A DNA stretch of 64,000 nt, from NCBI GenBank assembly GCA_963693315.1, contig OY856188.1, forward strand, positions 195,248,322 through 195,312,321. The letters run 5' to 3'. Below, piece after piece: positions 11,223 through 23,958 of this stretch; position 1 is the stretch's first letter, and each line of letters begins with the position of its first letter. The stretch is from Diogma glabrata. Its lineage: Eukaryota > Arthropoda > Insecta > Diptera > Cylindrotomidae. Position numbers and translations under genes: made by a program. Under the pieces are notes generated by a model, which was not told where the DNA came from, ran no database searches, and saw only the letters and a list, made by a program, of their open reading frames with translations.

Positions 11223-13165
11223 ATTGCTCGTCTCCTTTGAAGCATGCGAACTCTTTAGTGGCGAAGAACTAGAATCAGCTCTGTCCCAAACAAAAAACGG
11301 AAAAGCAGCTGGCTACGATGGAATTTTTCCAGAATTTCTTAAAAATGCTGGAAAAAATGTAAAACAGTGGGTAACTAAATTTTTCTCGCATGTCCTAGAA
11401 ACCGGCAATCTACCAAAACATTTTAAGACTACGAAAGTGATAGCGATACTTAAGCCAGGTAAACCATCCAATGAACCAGGAAGCTATCGCCCAATAGCCC
11501 TTTTGAGCACCTGCTATAAGTTGCTAGAACGGCTCATATACAATCGTATCGCACCGATATTGAATGAGAGATTCCACTCGAACAAGTTGGTTTTCGTCCC
11601 AATCGCAGTTGCACTGACCAACTGCTCGCTTTAACATCCTATATCGCAGCTGGGTATCAAAAACAACTAAAAACAGGCGCAGTATTCATCGATCTTACTG
11701 CAGCATATGACACGGTCTGGCGAATTGGGAATATATATCAGCGGTTCAATGCAATACCTTGTAGCACCATCTCGCGTTTAATTAACAACATGCTGAGTAA
11801 TCGTGTATTCAAAGTTCATCTAAATAGATCCTGTAGTAGGCCTAAAATGCTTAACAATGGTTTGCTACAGGGTTCCGTCCTGGCGCCATTACTTTTTAAT
11901 CTGTACATTCATGACATTCCTGACACAACATCAAAGAAATTTGGTTACGCTGATGATTGGACCCTGGCCACTCAAAACAAAGACATGGGTGTCTTGGAGG
12001 ATTTGCTCTCAACTGACCTAGCGATAATGAATGACTATTTTCGATCGTGGAGCTTATTTCCCAATCTAAGTAAAACCGAGAGCTCCTGTTTCCACTTAAA
12101 CAACAAACTGGCAAAACACGAACTATCAGTGTCGTTTAACGGCGCTGTCATTAAATACGATCAACAGCCAAAGTACCTGGGCATTACTCTCGATAGAACT
12201 CTTTCTTTTAATCTTCACCTAGAAAATACGAAAAAACCTTAAAACGAGAAACAATATATTGCACAAACTGGCAGGCTCGACATGGGGTGCTACTCCAGCT
12301 ACCCTCCGCACAATTGCTCTATGTCTGGTTTACTCAGTGGCTGAGTATGGCGCACCAGTCTGGTTGAATAGCACACATACTCAAAAAGTTGACTGCCAGC
12401 TGCATGCCACGATGCGTACTATAAGTGGTACTATCAGATCCACCCCTTTATCTTGGCTCCCTGTGTTAAGCAATATCGCTCCACCTGCACTAAGACGCTC
12501 GCATGCTCATGCGTGAACATAAAAAGGTAACCAACAACATCACGTTAACCTTGCACGAATATTACGGTGACCACACTCGTTGTCGATTGAAGTCAAGAAA
12601 GCCTCCACATAAAACTACCAGCAATCTGCTGGCAACTAATTTTAATATCTTGGATGCCTGGGACACCTCCTGGCATCATTACAACACAACTGGCCCTTCT
12701 GTTACTAACCCGACTTCTACCCAACCTGGTTTCGATCTGCCACGTCATACCTGGACTACACTAAGCCGAATAAGAACGAATCATGGACATGGCTGATTAT
12801 TTCTACAAGTGGGGCATTTCAGAGTCCCCTGAGTGTGACTGCGGCGCTCCACAATAAACCATAAAACACATTGCAACCGTGTGTCCAATTCGACGATACA
12901 ATGGCAACATCTCAGACATCCATTTTGCAAATCCCGATGTAGTAGCATGGATAAACTCGCTCGATGTAAACATCTAATGTTCAAATGTACTGCCCAATGT
13001 TCAAATATTTTACTTTTTACTTTTTTACTAAAAGACGCGCAATCAAATCGATTGTAAGTTCATTTAATGTGTCCATGTTTTGTTTTAGGTCGATTTCATA
13101 GAAGAGTCTACCTATTTTTAAGTTTAATTTTTAATGTGCCACAAAAAAAACCATACGCTAAATAA
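11222..13165 (+). pseudogene. 5'-truncated LINE reverse transcriptase (LINE A)
   Basis: Endonuclease is missing and the sequence begins inside the RT: NGKAAGYDGIFPEFLKN, then SYRPIALLSTCYKLLERLI. Frames shift near 11620 and 11790, after which the core continues (GSVLAPLLFNLYIHDIP, FGYADDWTLA, PKYLGITLDRTLSFNLHL). A further shift near 12242 leads to PATLRTIALCLVYSVAEYGA. The C-terminal CX(1)C tail is recognisable around 12800-12970 (CDCGAP, IKHIATVCPIRRYNG, stop after SLDVNI). The YADD catalytic motif is intact but at least three frameshifts and one stop are visible. The 3' end is near 13165 with an AAATAAATAAA tail. The 5' break at 11222 abuts retroviral-type gag sequence, so it probably inserted there. 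Confidence 0.8.
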
Positions 13166-13589
13166 ATAAACTGTAAGTGAACTCTATAAATTTTTATTAA
13201 TTAAGAATTTTTTTTTGAAATTATCAAAATAAAGAAACGATATAAATAATCTAATAAACCATAATATTAATTAAATAAAGTTAAAGAAAATAAATAAATG
13301 AAAACTGAAAATATTAAATAAAAATCAAATAAATAATTAAAATAAAATAAATATCAAAATAAAAATAAATAATAATTTTGTTCACTAAAATTCAAATATT
13401 GCCTTGAAAAATAAAATATAAATTTTATTCGAGAAATCTAATTAAACCTTATATTATTATACTATCTACATTCATTTAATTTTAAGAATAAATCTACAAT
13501 TATTTCTTTCTAATAAAATAAATAGTTCAAATAAATAGTTCAAAAATTTAAATAGAAAGAACCGTTTCGTTATATACGGTTATATACGG
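13166..13589. other. Very AT-rich spacer with A/T runs
   Basis: Simple-sequence-like AAATAAATAAA and AATAAAAT runs. No gene or clear repeat. Confidence 0.4.
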
Positions 13590-14339
13590 TTTCACTCAAC
13601 TTTATCAGAAATCATGAGATGTTTAAAAGCAGAAGGTCCACCTCGTACATTTAAACAACTCTTCGAACGAGCGGTCAATGAGTACAACCACACGGTTCAT
13701 TATACAACTAACAAAAAACCAGTAGAGTTTTTTTTCGGACGAATTCCAAATATTAGCCCTGAACAATTTGAACAAATACGGTTGACAAATATTGAAAAAT
13801 TAAAATTAAAACAACAAAAAGATATTAATTATCACAACAAGAAACGAAAACCCATAAAACAATATTCACCGGGAGACATAATCTATGTCAAACATAACAG
13901 AAGATTAGGAACGAAACTTACTGCTCGGTCGTTCGAGAGGTAATAAGAGAAAAAAAAATTCCACCGTTATCACCGAATCTGGGAGAACAGTACACAAATA
14001 CAACATCCGTAACTAATACCAACCGTTTAATTTTTATTGCAGACATCTACTTAACCATATTAATGCTGGAATTCAATTGCTTGATTTCACAAATTCGTAT
14101 CGATTAATATGGGTCATGCTACAACACAGACTGGCTGTTTTAAGATAATCCATGTCATTGCCTAAACGAATACGAAAATGTTACACTCGAAATTTTATCG
14201 CTCATGAGTACTTAAATGATTATTACTGTTCATCTACAATCAGTGCGTCGGACAATACACAATCTCAAGCCACACCTAGTAATGAAGACATCGACTTTCA
14301 GGATACCGATTTTGACCAATCAAATCTATCTTTTGTCAA
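13590..14339 (+). pseudogene. Ty3/gypsy integrase C-terminus and putative third ORF
   Basis: From about 13590 the frame reads through STLSEIMRCLK and NEYNHTVHYTTNKKPVEFFF to SPGDIIYVKHNRRLGTK, a typical end of a gypsy-type integrase (after the catalytic core, with the GD-x-V-like strand). A frameshift near 13935 is followed by a short tail (NSTVITESGRTVHKYNIRN, stop near 14013). A splice-acceptor-like TTTTTATTGCAG at about 14031-14042 precedes further short frames to 14339, possibly an env-like or third ORF that I cannot identify. The catalytic core and everything upstream are gone. It may be the same element as the gag at 11059. Confidence 0.65.
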
Positions 14340-15873
14340 TATCACTCCCCAAATAATGACTTATCTTAATCATAATAATCTCCTGAGTGAATTCCAATCA
14401 GCGTATCGAACCATGCATAGTACTACTTCTGCGCTTCTTCAAATTACTGATGACATACGCCGTAATGCAGATAAGGACAAATTCACGGTGTTGGTACTAC
14501 TGGATTTCTCGAAAGCATTTGATTGTATAAATCATAATAATAGTTTCCGATCCCTACTTTTCAATTTTTCTCCAACTGCTTGTAAACTAATTTATTCATA
14601 TCTCTCAAATACCAAATAGTCGAGGCCGCTGGGGTACAATCTGACTGTAAGCCCCTCACGTGTGGAGTACCACAGGGCTCTGTTCTTGGGCCACTGTTGT
14701 TCTCATTATTCATTAATGATATTGGAGCATGCATAAAATTCTGTAAGTTCCATCTGTATGCAGATGATGTACAGATCTACATGTGACACTACCCCCAATA
14801 AACTAATTTGCATTGATAGATTAAACGAGGATCTACAGAATATTTTAAATTGTTCTCTAGAAAATGACTTACGGCTGAACGTAAAGAGAACACAAGCTAT
14901 TATTATATAAAAAAGCAAGATTGATTATACCAGTTTCCCAAGTGTAACCCTAAACAATGAAACCGTTAACTATTCTGAAACAGTAAGAAATTTAGGTCTA
15001 CTTATGGATCAAACGCTCTCATGGGACGAGCATGTGAATAGCGTGTGTAGTCGTGTACATGGCATCCTGCGAGCTCTGTGGAGGTTGACAAATTTTGCTG
15101 ACCCTCTACTTAAACACAGATTGTTCATGGCATTCATATTGCCGCACTTTACCTACTGTGATGTGGTTTTATTTGGGATGCAAGAGAACTGCAGGTATAA
15201 ACTTTTCATGCTGTTTAATACATGCGTTCGATATATTTATAGGTTACGTAAATTCGACCACATTTCTAGGTTTAGGAACTCGCTGTTAGGATGTAGCATT
15301 AATAAATACTTGGAGTTTCGTTGTTGCTTATATGTTCACAGCATTTTACGAAATCAAGCTCCAGCTTATCTATATAATAAATTGCAGCCATCGCAATCGA
15401 AGAGAACGAACAATTTAATTTTACCAATTAACAGATACAATATTCTCAACTCGTCCTTTTTTGTTCTTGGAGTGAACAAGTATACTGAATTACCAAGTCA
15501 TAATTAATTAAGTGGTTCCACAAATTTATTTAAAAAACAATATAAAAGACACTATCTCTTTGAAAATCGTTTGAATGAATCATATGATCTTTTTATTTCA
15601 ATTGAATGAATCTTTTTATTTCAATTTTTAAAGTCGTTTCTGTGATATTCAATTCGATTCTTATTTGTTTTAATATAATATTTTATATAACTACTATAAT
15701 TATTGTAATTAGTATGTAATGTAATACTTTTAGTATATATGTAGCATAACTTTTGGCATACTTTAGATTTATACTTGTTACGTCTTTGTTAACGTAAGTT
15801 GGATGTTTAAAACCCTATAATGTATATATAAGCCTCGGCTTAATTACAGTAATAATAATAAATAAATAAATTA
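14340..15873 (+). pseudogene. 5'-truncated CR1/jockey-like LINE (LINE B)
   Basis: The sequence enters inside the RT (SEFQSAYRTMHSTTSALLQI, then FTVLVLLDFSKAFDCINHN), loses frame near 14610, continues in two other frames through the [12 protein letters not shown] and YADD-equivalent region (14650-14780), and resumes with VRNLGLLMDQTLSWDEHVNS up to YTELPSHN-stop at 15507. The 3' UTR ends in AATAATAATAAATAAATAAA at about 15850-15873, the usual tail for this class. Several frameshifts and stops are present. It sits directly after the gypsy-type fragment, consistent with insertion into it. It differs from LINE A. Confidence 0.78.
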
Positions 15874-16969
15874 ATTCAACTGGTTTAAATCTATTAAATA
15901 TTAATAAGTAAATTAAATATCAATTTTTTGTGTAACTTACCTGATACAAATTAATCACTACAATAACAATAACAATAACAAACTGTCAAACCCAATTTTT
16001 TGAGAAATTGTAAAACTTTGTAGCAGTGTAAAACTGACATTAAGCCTGTCGTTCAGTGGCTAAAAATTCAAACATAATTATAGTTCAACGTGCAAATTAC
16101 AAGGGAGGATCCCGTTATGTTAAAATTTTTTTGGTCGACGCAATGGCGCTTCTGTATATTTTTATTCTGTGCTATTACTGTCAGTAGCATTATATATGTT
16201 CATAACATAGTTCATAACATATTTCATAAAATAGTTCATACTATTATTCATAACATAATATTTGGTAACGCCTTAAATCGTTGTCACAGGGTAGAAAATT
16301 ATTAATTGTTAATTATTTTTGTTAATTGCAAAATAATGTCAAACCTGTCAAAGCAAACACGTAACTCTCGCGTTTGTCATCTTATAAGATATCTTATCGT
16401 CTTATACGATGAACAGGTTAAAACAACAAATAACACGAATAACCCCTTATTTTAAAATAAGATGATAAGATCACATTCGTGTGTAGCTCGGGACATTTTT
16501 AACCGAAATAAAATGAGTTATGTTTTGTTTTATTCATGTAAATGCAATTTCATAAACATTAACATAAACATAAACATAAATATAAACATTTATAAGATGA
16601 TAAGATATCTTACAAGATGACAAAGCAGAGTATCTACGAAGTACTTAAACTAACACCAAAAACTTTGCTCGTGTTCCTTTTTTTATTGTCGTTTTCATAT
16701 TTTTACTTTCATATTTTTACGGCGGCAATCGCCGTTCAACTGTCTCCATTTTCATTCCATATTTTTACGGCGGCAGTAAAGTAACATATTATTTTGATAA
16801 AAACTCATCACATGATTATAAAAAATTTGATGTATTAATTTGGTATTTAAAAAAAATTAAAACGTTTTTCGAAAACTAGTGTATTTAATTCGGAGCTAAA
16901 ATGAACTTTTGTGTTTCGTCTCTAACTGTCGGGACCGCTATGGTCGGCCGCTAAGCTACAGACGCATTC
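15874..16969. other. AT-rich spacer with small repeats
   Basis: Contains five imperfect copies of a roughly 13-bp GTTCATAACATA motif (16197-16262), several AAGATGATAAGAT / TCTTATAAGATATCTTATC palindromic pieces (16378-16620), and a repeated CATATTTTTACGGCGGCA (16723 and 16760). No gene. Confidence 0.5.
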
Positions 16970-17341
16970 CATAGGCGAGATGAAAACATTTTACGTTCAT
17001 GAAACTGTCTCACTGGAGGCTTAAACGTGCCTCGTTTAACAAATTTTCACTCTCGAAAAGACATTGTTTTTATATCTTGTTTTAGCGAAATTTGCTAAAT
17101 TCTACAACATTATTGAAAAAAGACATTTTTACAGGAGATTAATCTGGCATGAAAATAGACTTTTTATATGCTATCGTAGACAAAATTAGTAATTACTTCG
17201 TTGGTTGTTAATTATATTTATTAATTTTAATAATGTTCGTCAATCAATATATAGAAATAGACTTTGTTTAACCAAAGTAAAATTTATTTGCATTGGGCAG
17301 AGTCAATTTGCTTCTAGGAAATAATTAAAGAAAATTAATTA
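16970..17341 (+). mobile_element. Possible end of a CATAGGCGA-type DNA transposon
   Basis: CATAGGCGAGATG at 16970 matches the terminus CATAGGCGAAGCG of the element at 62204. About 130 bp further in, a block around GGCATGAAAATAGA (17140-17185) also aligns with 62420-62470 of that element. No opposite terminus or TSD was found, so it may be truncated. Confidence 0.45.
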
Positions 17342-18044
17342 ATATCTATCTATCTTATATTTTTTAAGTATTTCAACTGTTAATTTTAACAGATGATGAA
17401 AAATTTTAAACAATGATTGAAAAATAACTTTTTAAAATCAAGTTTATTCAGTTTTCGCATTTCCTGGAAAAGTTTTCCTTGGTAATGCTTATTTTTTTTA
17501 CACCATCTAAAAGTAGACGTTTCAACAAACATAATGATTAATGTTTTTTTTGAAAAAACTGTTTCCTATACGGGAGAATTTTTGTGTGAAAATGAGGTCA
17601 CTTTTCTGGTTTAAAATCAAAATGAAACGTAAAATAAATATTTTGATTCCAAAAAATTACAGCGTATTAGAGACATAATAAGGTACGTTTTCTCCAAATT
17701 GTGTGGAAAAAAAAATTTTTTATGTGGAAGATAAAAATTAAAAACGAAAAGCCCTATTTTCCTCGGTTTTTTCTATTTTCACGGCAAATTTTAGGTTATG
17801 TGAAAAAAAGGGTTTAAATGAAAGTTATAGACCTTTATATTACCTATAACCTTTACTTTAAACTTTTTTCGATAGTATGTCTAGTTTCGCTGAAAATCAT
17901 GAAAAACCATTTTCTACCCCTAAAAACTCACCCCATTTCACCACCGCAACTCGGAGCACCTTTAATTTTTGTTTCCCATCATTTGCGCAATATTTTCTTA
18001 TATATCCAATAGTTTCCATCCTGTTTCTAATTTTTTCCTCACAA
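17342..18044 (+). repeat. Dispersed repeat, right arm of the inverted pair
   Basis: Reverse complement of 435-1125. See that entry. No coding content. Confidence 0.7.
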
Positions 18045-19668
18045 AAAGCTAATTTGACTGGTCTATTATATATCGTTGGAATTTTAAAATCTAAGGATCA
18101 TACTACTAAACCAAAGTACCACAAATACTGTACTGTAGCAAAATCTATTATGATATATTTTTATTGTCTTAACATTATTACACAAACAACAACATTTATA
18201 CTACTTTAACAAACGTTAAAAAAATAAACAACACAATCAACGTTAAGCAAATACAGCAAATACATTCGTTTAAACAAAAACGTATTATTTAATATCTCAA
18301 TAGTAATATCAACAATTCAACTAACATCAGTTTTCAATTACTTACGTCAGCATGTACAATTAATTAAATAAAACATTTTGCTTTATTACCTTTATAGTAA
18401 AGTTGGGAAGATGGTCAAGAATTTTTTTTTCTCTATCGCAAGACATAAATTGTATGTATTTTTGTATATATACAAAACAAGTGACATAAAATTTAACGAT
18501 TTTTACAGTTGGTAGATTAGGTAAATAAGAAATGTATGTGATTTCGAATTGGTTTTCCACTTTAGTTAATTATTATTCGATAGAAGTTCTTCCGGGTCGA
18601 TTCAAAGAATATAATCCATTAAATTTAATAGATCTGTACTTCTTTGTGTTTGTATTTAATTTTCAATTCTTAGTTGAATAAAAACTTGTAGTTTTAAATA
18701 AACTAATCACATTATCACAATAAATTAGAAATTATTTCATTGATTTGTAATATAATCATAACGAGATAGATAAAAAAAAATGGGCAAAACTAATTTACAT
18801 ACTACTGCGTTGTGTTGTGACATTCGATAAACTGAAATAAAGACACAAAAAATTAATATATTCTACATATATTGTCAGAATTTCTCAGATTAAAAAAGTT
18901 TTATATGCTAATACAAGTATTTTCAAAAAGTTTACCTTGATATAGCCAACAGTAAACAACAGATTGTTGTCATTTGTATGTAAAGTTATGTTTGAAAATC
19001 AAAAGAGAATAAGGTGCGCATTGCTTAAAGATTCACCACAAATCACAAAATACTTATCGTCCGTCATGTTGGTATTTCTTTTTAGCTTAAAAGTGTGGTA
19101 TAATATAACTTACACAATGTGGTACAGCAATAATTAAAGTCACCGACCACTATTGATTTCGGTAGATTATTCCATTTATATCCTATTCGTACAATAGAGC
19201 TTTGTCCATCTATAATCACTACACCGTTTTTTGTCGTAAGTAAAAACGTGTTTTAATTTTTTAGGAGTTATAAACAGATAAAAAAGCACATCAGTCGGCC
19301 TTTTAATAAAACTGGTAAAAGAATTGCGTAAGCAATTCAAATTTCAAAAACGGGCTCCTCTAGAGTCTAGGTGATGTATAATTATAAATTATAATAGTAA
19401 TTAATTATAAATTGTTCCAGTTAACGAATTCAATACTCAGTAAGATGAATTATCATTGAATGAACTTGAATCCGACCAAAAAACGGTGAGAACTCTAGAG
19501 GCGAACAGTCGCCTCTAGAAAAACCATAAGATGGCAGCATTCGTTCTATATAGCAGCTATATTGGCAAACCGCTGAATTGTTAAAGAATAATGGTAAATC
19601 GAAATTTCGAACCCGATTTCCATTTTCTTTACGAGAAATCAAAGTATATGCACCGCTCCATCTATGGT
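18045..19668. other. AT-rich spacer with one strong small hairpin
   Basis: No gene is supported. At 19494-19519 TCTAGAGGCGA and TCGCCTCTAGA form an 11-bp perfect stem around a 4-nt ACAG loop. Confidence 0.5.
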
Positions 19669-19791
19669 TCATTGATCAGTGGCGTAGCTAGCATGGGTGG
19701 CACCCGGGGCGGATATTGTGGTGTCACCCCAAAAATAAAAACTGTCAATAATAATAAAAAGCCGATAAACGTAATTTATAATTTTTTTTAA

Positions 19792-22640
19792 TTAATACAA
19801 ATGAGCATTATTATTATAAGCCCGCAAGTAATTTTTAACTAATTTTAATTTGCTGAAACTTCTCTCACACGAAGCCACGAATACGCAAATAGTCATAAAT
19901 AACTTTAGTGCGACCGTAAGATTCGGAAGAAATTCTAAAAAATCCCATTCTACGATGAATTTCAAAAAGTCTAGGTACACCCAGTTAGAAACTGTAACAT
20001 TGGCCGCTTTTAAATGCCTCCTCACGCTTTGTATCTCTATGAGGAGTTCTGTTGCCAATACCGCATCATAAAAACCAGCAAATTTTGATACCGATACTTT
20101 TAACTCTTCACTGTTCGCCAAAAGCTAAGTGTTTGTCTGCACAACCTCGAACAATGAAGCTAAATCTTGAACTGACTTCAGTCTAGTTCGGAGTTCAACA
20201 CTGAATCGGTCAAGACATTCCAACATGTCCTTTTTAAGTTGAGCTCTCAGTGTCAGTCCAACATCAGGTGCAAACTCACCACCCGTTCGTTTTTTTGCGT
20301 TTTTATGACGAATTCGGCTTCCCATTGGAATGTCATAGTCCTCCGATTTTTTCGCAGCAAGATCTATTGCCTCTTCTACAATGAGACTTCGTTATGAATT
20401 GACTCTATTTTTGTAGCTAATTGATCAATATTCAAGCTCATGCTTTGCAATCCAATCTGAGCACAGATATTATTTCTCTTAGAATATCATTCCAAAACAA
20501 AAGATAGCAAAGAAACGAAAAATCACATGCTGCATTGATAAGGTTCTGTGCAGCGCCTATAGTGTCTACATTTTCTTGTTGATCACTTAACTTCTCAATT
20601 TCAGCCACAATCCCATCAAAGTTTTCGGCCAATACTTTTACTGCAGCATAATGAGCACTCCAATGCGCTGTTAAGAGTATTTTAACAGTTGCTTTGTTGG
20701 GTTTAGCAAGTACTTCCCAGCGGCTAGTCGAAGCAGAAAAACATGTAAAAATGGCTTCCACTGACGAGTGTTGGCCGTATAAATTAATTGAATGATCTTT
20801 GCAGCCCACAAAAATTGCTTTGTTATTTTTTGCTTTAATAATAGCTTGCACTTCTCCATGTATACTACTCATAACAGCTGCATTATCTTAACCTTTGGGA
20901 GCGACAATTCATAACATCTATACCATCATTTTCAAGATTTTACACTGAAAAAAACATGTCCTATTTCCAATCGAAATGCAGTTGTCTCAACCTCACCGTG
21001 TGGGCAGATATGGCGAATCGAAATACGAGATTGATTCAACAACCGTACAATGATAAGCCGATGCAATTGAGACAATCACATGAAATATTTATGTGAAAAT
21101 AAAATATAGTTTAATTAATATCAAATACTTAAATTTTAAAATGAAAAATTCATGATATAAGGCCAAAGAAATATGTTTTCATGGAAATAGTTATTAACTT
21201 TATTCAACTACTGTTATATTGGATAGCACTTTATATTTTAATTACACCTCATTCTGTTATCAGGAAAAGGCTACTGAGTACTGAGTAGTTGTCCCAATCA
21301 CGGTGAAATTGTTTGTAAATATCTTTTCTTTGCATGAATAATAAACTGCCATCTTCGAGATGAGGTTATCATTACTTCAATTTTTTTTTCAGTGTAAGAA
21401 TTTCATCGCTTAAATCAGCGGCTTTTTTCCACGTAAAGGAAAAAATTCAAGGAATACTTCCTTGATTTCCACTTTACTTCCATCAATTTTCACACAACGA
21501 ATCACTTCTGACATTTGATCAATATGCGATCAGGCGTGCTATCAAACATAATTCCAAAATATTTAACCGATTTAATGTCGTTGACAAGCTTAAACTTTAC
21601 GTGGATCGCTAAAACATTTATGAACTCATTTTGTATATCTGGTGACAAATATGATACTTTTGGTGATTTACCATGCTCCAAATTCAAAATGTGTTCTTTT
21701 AACACTACATCATACTTTGACAATAGTTTGGTTAGTTCTAAGAAATTGCCTTTATTTGAAGAACTTTGTCCTTCATCATGTCCATGAAATGCTGGGTTTT
21801 GTTTAGATAAAAACAAAGTTATATCCAATAATCTTGATAAAAGATGTTTCCACTTCTGTTTTTTATTATATATTAATTGGAAGGCTGCGTCTCGTATCGT
21901 TTTATGAATTTTTAACCTCATTTCCAAAGTTTTCCACTTTTCAAAATTCTCCAGATGTTCATTTGAAGTTTCATGCTCGGTCACTTTGGGATTTAGTTTC
22001 CACCGCTTCTGATATCCAGTAGTAAATGTTGATTTTGTATTATTATTATTGGTGACGCAAATACACGACAACAGAAGCAATACAGGACGCAAGTTATTAT
22101 TTACAGGAGAATAAACAATCCATGGCCGTAGAATTTTTTCACCATTATTCATCATTTTATGAAACCATTATTTAGAAAGATGGCGAACATCACCTTTTAT
22201 GTCCAACCCGTGTCTAGATACAGTAACAAACGACCCTTCTCTATTTTGAAAATGTTCACTTTCTTTTTTTATGATTTCAATGCGAACATTACCAGAGACG
22301 AGTATATTCCAATGTGATACATCTCTTAAGTCCTGAAGTGATTCACCCATGCAAATACTGTCTTTAATAGTAGAAGCATTAGCGGCATTATCACTGTCAT
22401 TTTCATTATTCCTTTCTAACTCGTCATCATAGGTTATCATTATTAATTCTGTATTGTTGCTGTTACTTTCCGAAGATGAGCCAATATTCTCTGAAACATT
22501 TGTTGCATCAACGTGCTAATCAGTTTCTTTTGATGAACCTTGGATATCATCGGGTTTTGTAACATATTTATAGATTTGGTCTTTCTCTGCTGGAACCAAC
22601 TTTTTCTTTAAAAATTATGAACTCCTCGTGGCATATTTAT
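19792..22640 (-). pseudogene. hAT transposase (ZMYM1-like, TTF-type zinc finger), broken
   Basis: The family pattern runs 5' to 3' on the minus strand. First comes an acidic, Ser/Asn-rich N-terminus (from about 22640, with an early frameshift and a TAG near 22516). A TTF-type zinc-finger region follows at 22155-21800 (RPWIVYSPVNN, YQKRWKLNPKVTEHETSNEH, NKGNFLELTKLLSKYDVVL). The catalytic domain continues through DSTPD and, after an inserted element, GCKDHSINLYGQHSS, SASTSRWEVL and HWSAHYAAVK. The C-terminal hAT dimerisation block is FVASCERSFSKLKLVKNYLR (about 19810-19870). Lesions include a frameshift near 21520, a TAA in place of a codon next to DNAAVMSSIHG (about 20888), stops near 20440 and 20124, and the 452-bp insertion at 20943-21394. 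ZMYM1-like proteins of this kind are domesticated or active hAT relatives in many animals. Confidence 0.85.
20943..21394. mobile_element. 452-bp TA-flanked miniature transposon
   Basis: CACTGAAAAAAA at the left end and its complement TTTTTTTTTCAGTG at the right are flanked by a TA duplication (20941-20942, 21395-21396), fitting a Tc1/mariner-type MITE. It interrupts the hAT transposase between two coding blocks that are contiguous in the family, so it is younger than the hAT element. No coding capacity. Confidence 0.8.
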
Positions 22641-22904
22641 TTTTTGGGATATTTGCTAAATGAAATCTAAAAAAATATTTTTAATTATAGTATAGGTATC
22701 AGCAAAACATTAATTCTAAATATATTTGTAGGGTACATAATAGGTACATAGTTCATAATAAGAACACTGTGTTAACGACTAAATACACCGCCAAGAAAAT
22801 TAATTTATTTAAATTTCCTTGTAACAACTTATATTAAATAATATTTGATAAAATGGAATATACAAATCATAGCCTAATATTATAAGGAACTATTTAAAAA
22901 AATA

Positions 22905-23292
22905 TAAGTATGAAATCCTAAAAGATATTTTATATAAAGAATTGAAACAAAAATTAAATATCCAATTAGAATCATGCTCAATAATTTACAAAATTGAATG
23001 TGATTTTTGTGAAAAATTTTACATCGGGAAAACCGGAAAATGTTTTACAGACTGATTTAAGGAATACCTGCCTAAGAAGAAAAATAAACAAAATTTAAAG
23101 TTTATTTTTGCAAACCATTTACATAGTTAATAACAATAGCTACACCACTTTTAAAAAAAATTGAAGGCTTTACATTTATGTAGCCAAGGATCTTTAAAAG
23201 AATCACTTGATGAGTTTGAAATTTCCAAGGGATTTAAAACCCAACAAAATGTAATTTTAAATGATAAACTTTCATTTAATTCAAATATATAA
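22905..23292 (+). pseudogene. Penelope-like element GIY-YIG endonuclease fragment
   Basis: The plus strand reads IIYKIECDFCEKFYIGKTGK, the cysteine-containing GIY-YIG signature of Penelope-like retroelements, followed by an in-frame TGA and FKEYLPKKK. After several stops in the next 60 bases the C-terminal tail resumes (ALHLCSQGSLKESLDEFEIS, then NVILNDKLSFNSNI, stop at 23290-23292). No single frame is open across it. It lies inside the hAT element in the opposite orientation to the transposase, so it is a separate insertion. The reverse transcriptase part is absent. Confidence 0.72.
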
Positions 23293-23958
23293 ATATATAA
23301 AACTGAAAACAAACAGTATGAGTATGTATCAACCTACAAAAATTTGCAAAACTGCAGTAATTGCATAACTGCCATTTTATTCCCCAGTAATTATTTTTGT
23401 GTCCATTGAAAAACGATCTATTTCAATTTATTCTTTGAGTTTCAAGATAAAGGAAAAAAAATTATTTTGAGATCATTTACAAACACAGTAATTTGATTGT
23501 TTGTTAGTTTCCTTAGGTGTTTGCAATTAATTTGTTTGAAATGTAAAACATATATTAGGTAGTAAGGTTAAGCGGATATTTTAGAAATAATTTTGGAATA
23601 GAGACATTGTAACTCAAGGGTGCCACATTATCGACGTAAACCACTTTTCCTATACATTATTCAGCATATGTGTTTTCAGACCTGGTCATTAAATAATCAT
23701 GCTTGCATACTAAATAATATATCGTAAAAAACGGTCAATATGGTATCTATAGGAATATTCAAAGCTATTGAGTAATTGTGGTGATGGGATTCAATGCTCA
23801 ACATGTTGATTCGATTAATAATGTTAAAATTTTATTTCACGTAATAACTCAAAAATTTTAAAAAGTAGAATAGATTCATTTTGAACCAATAACACATTTA
23901 TAGGACACATTTATAAGTTATCACAATTTATAAATTAAAATTATATGGATAACCTGGT

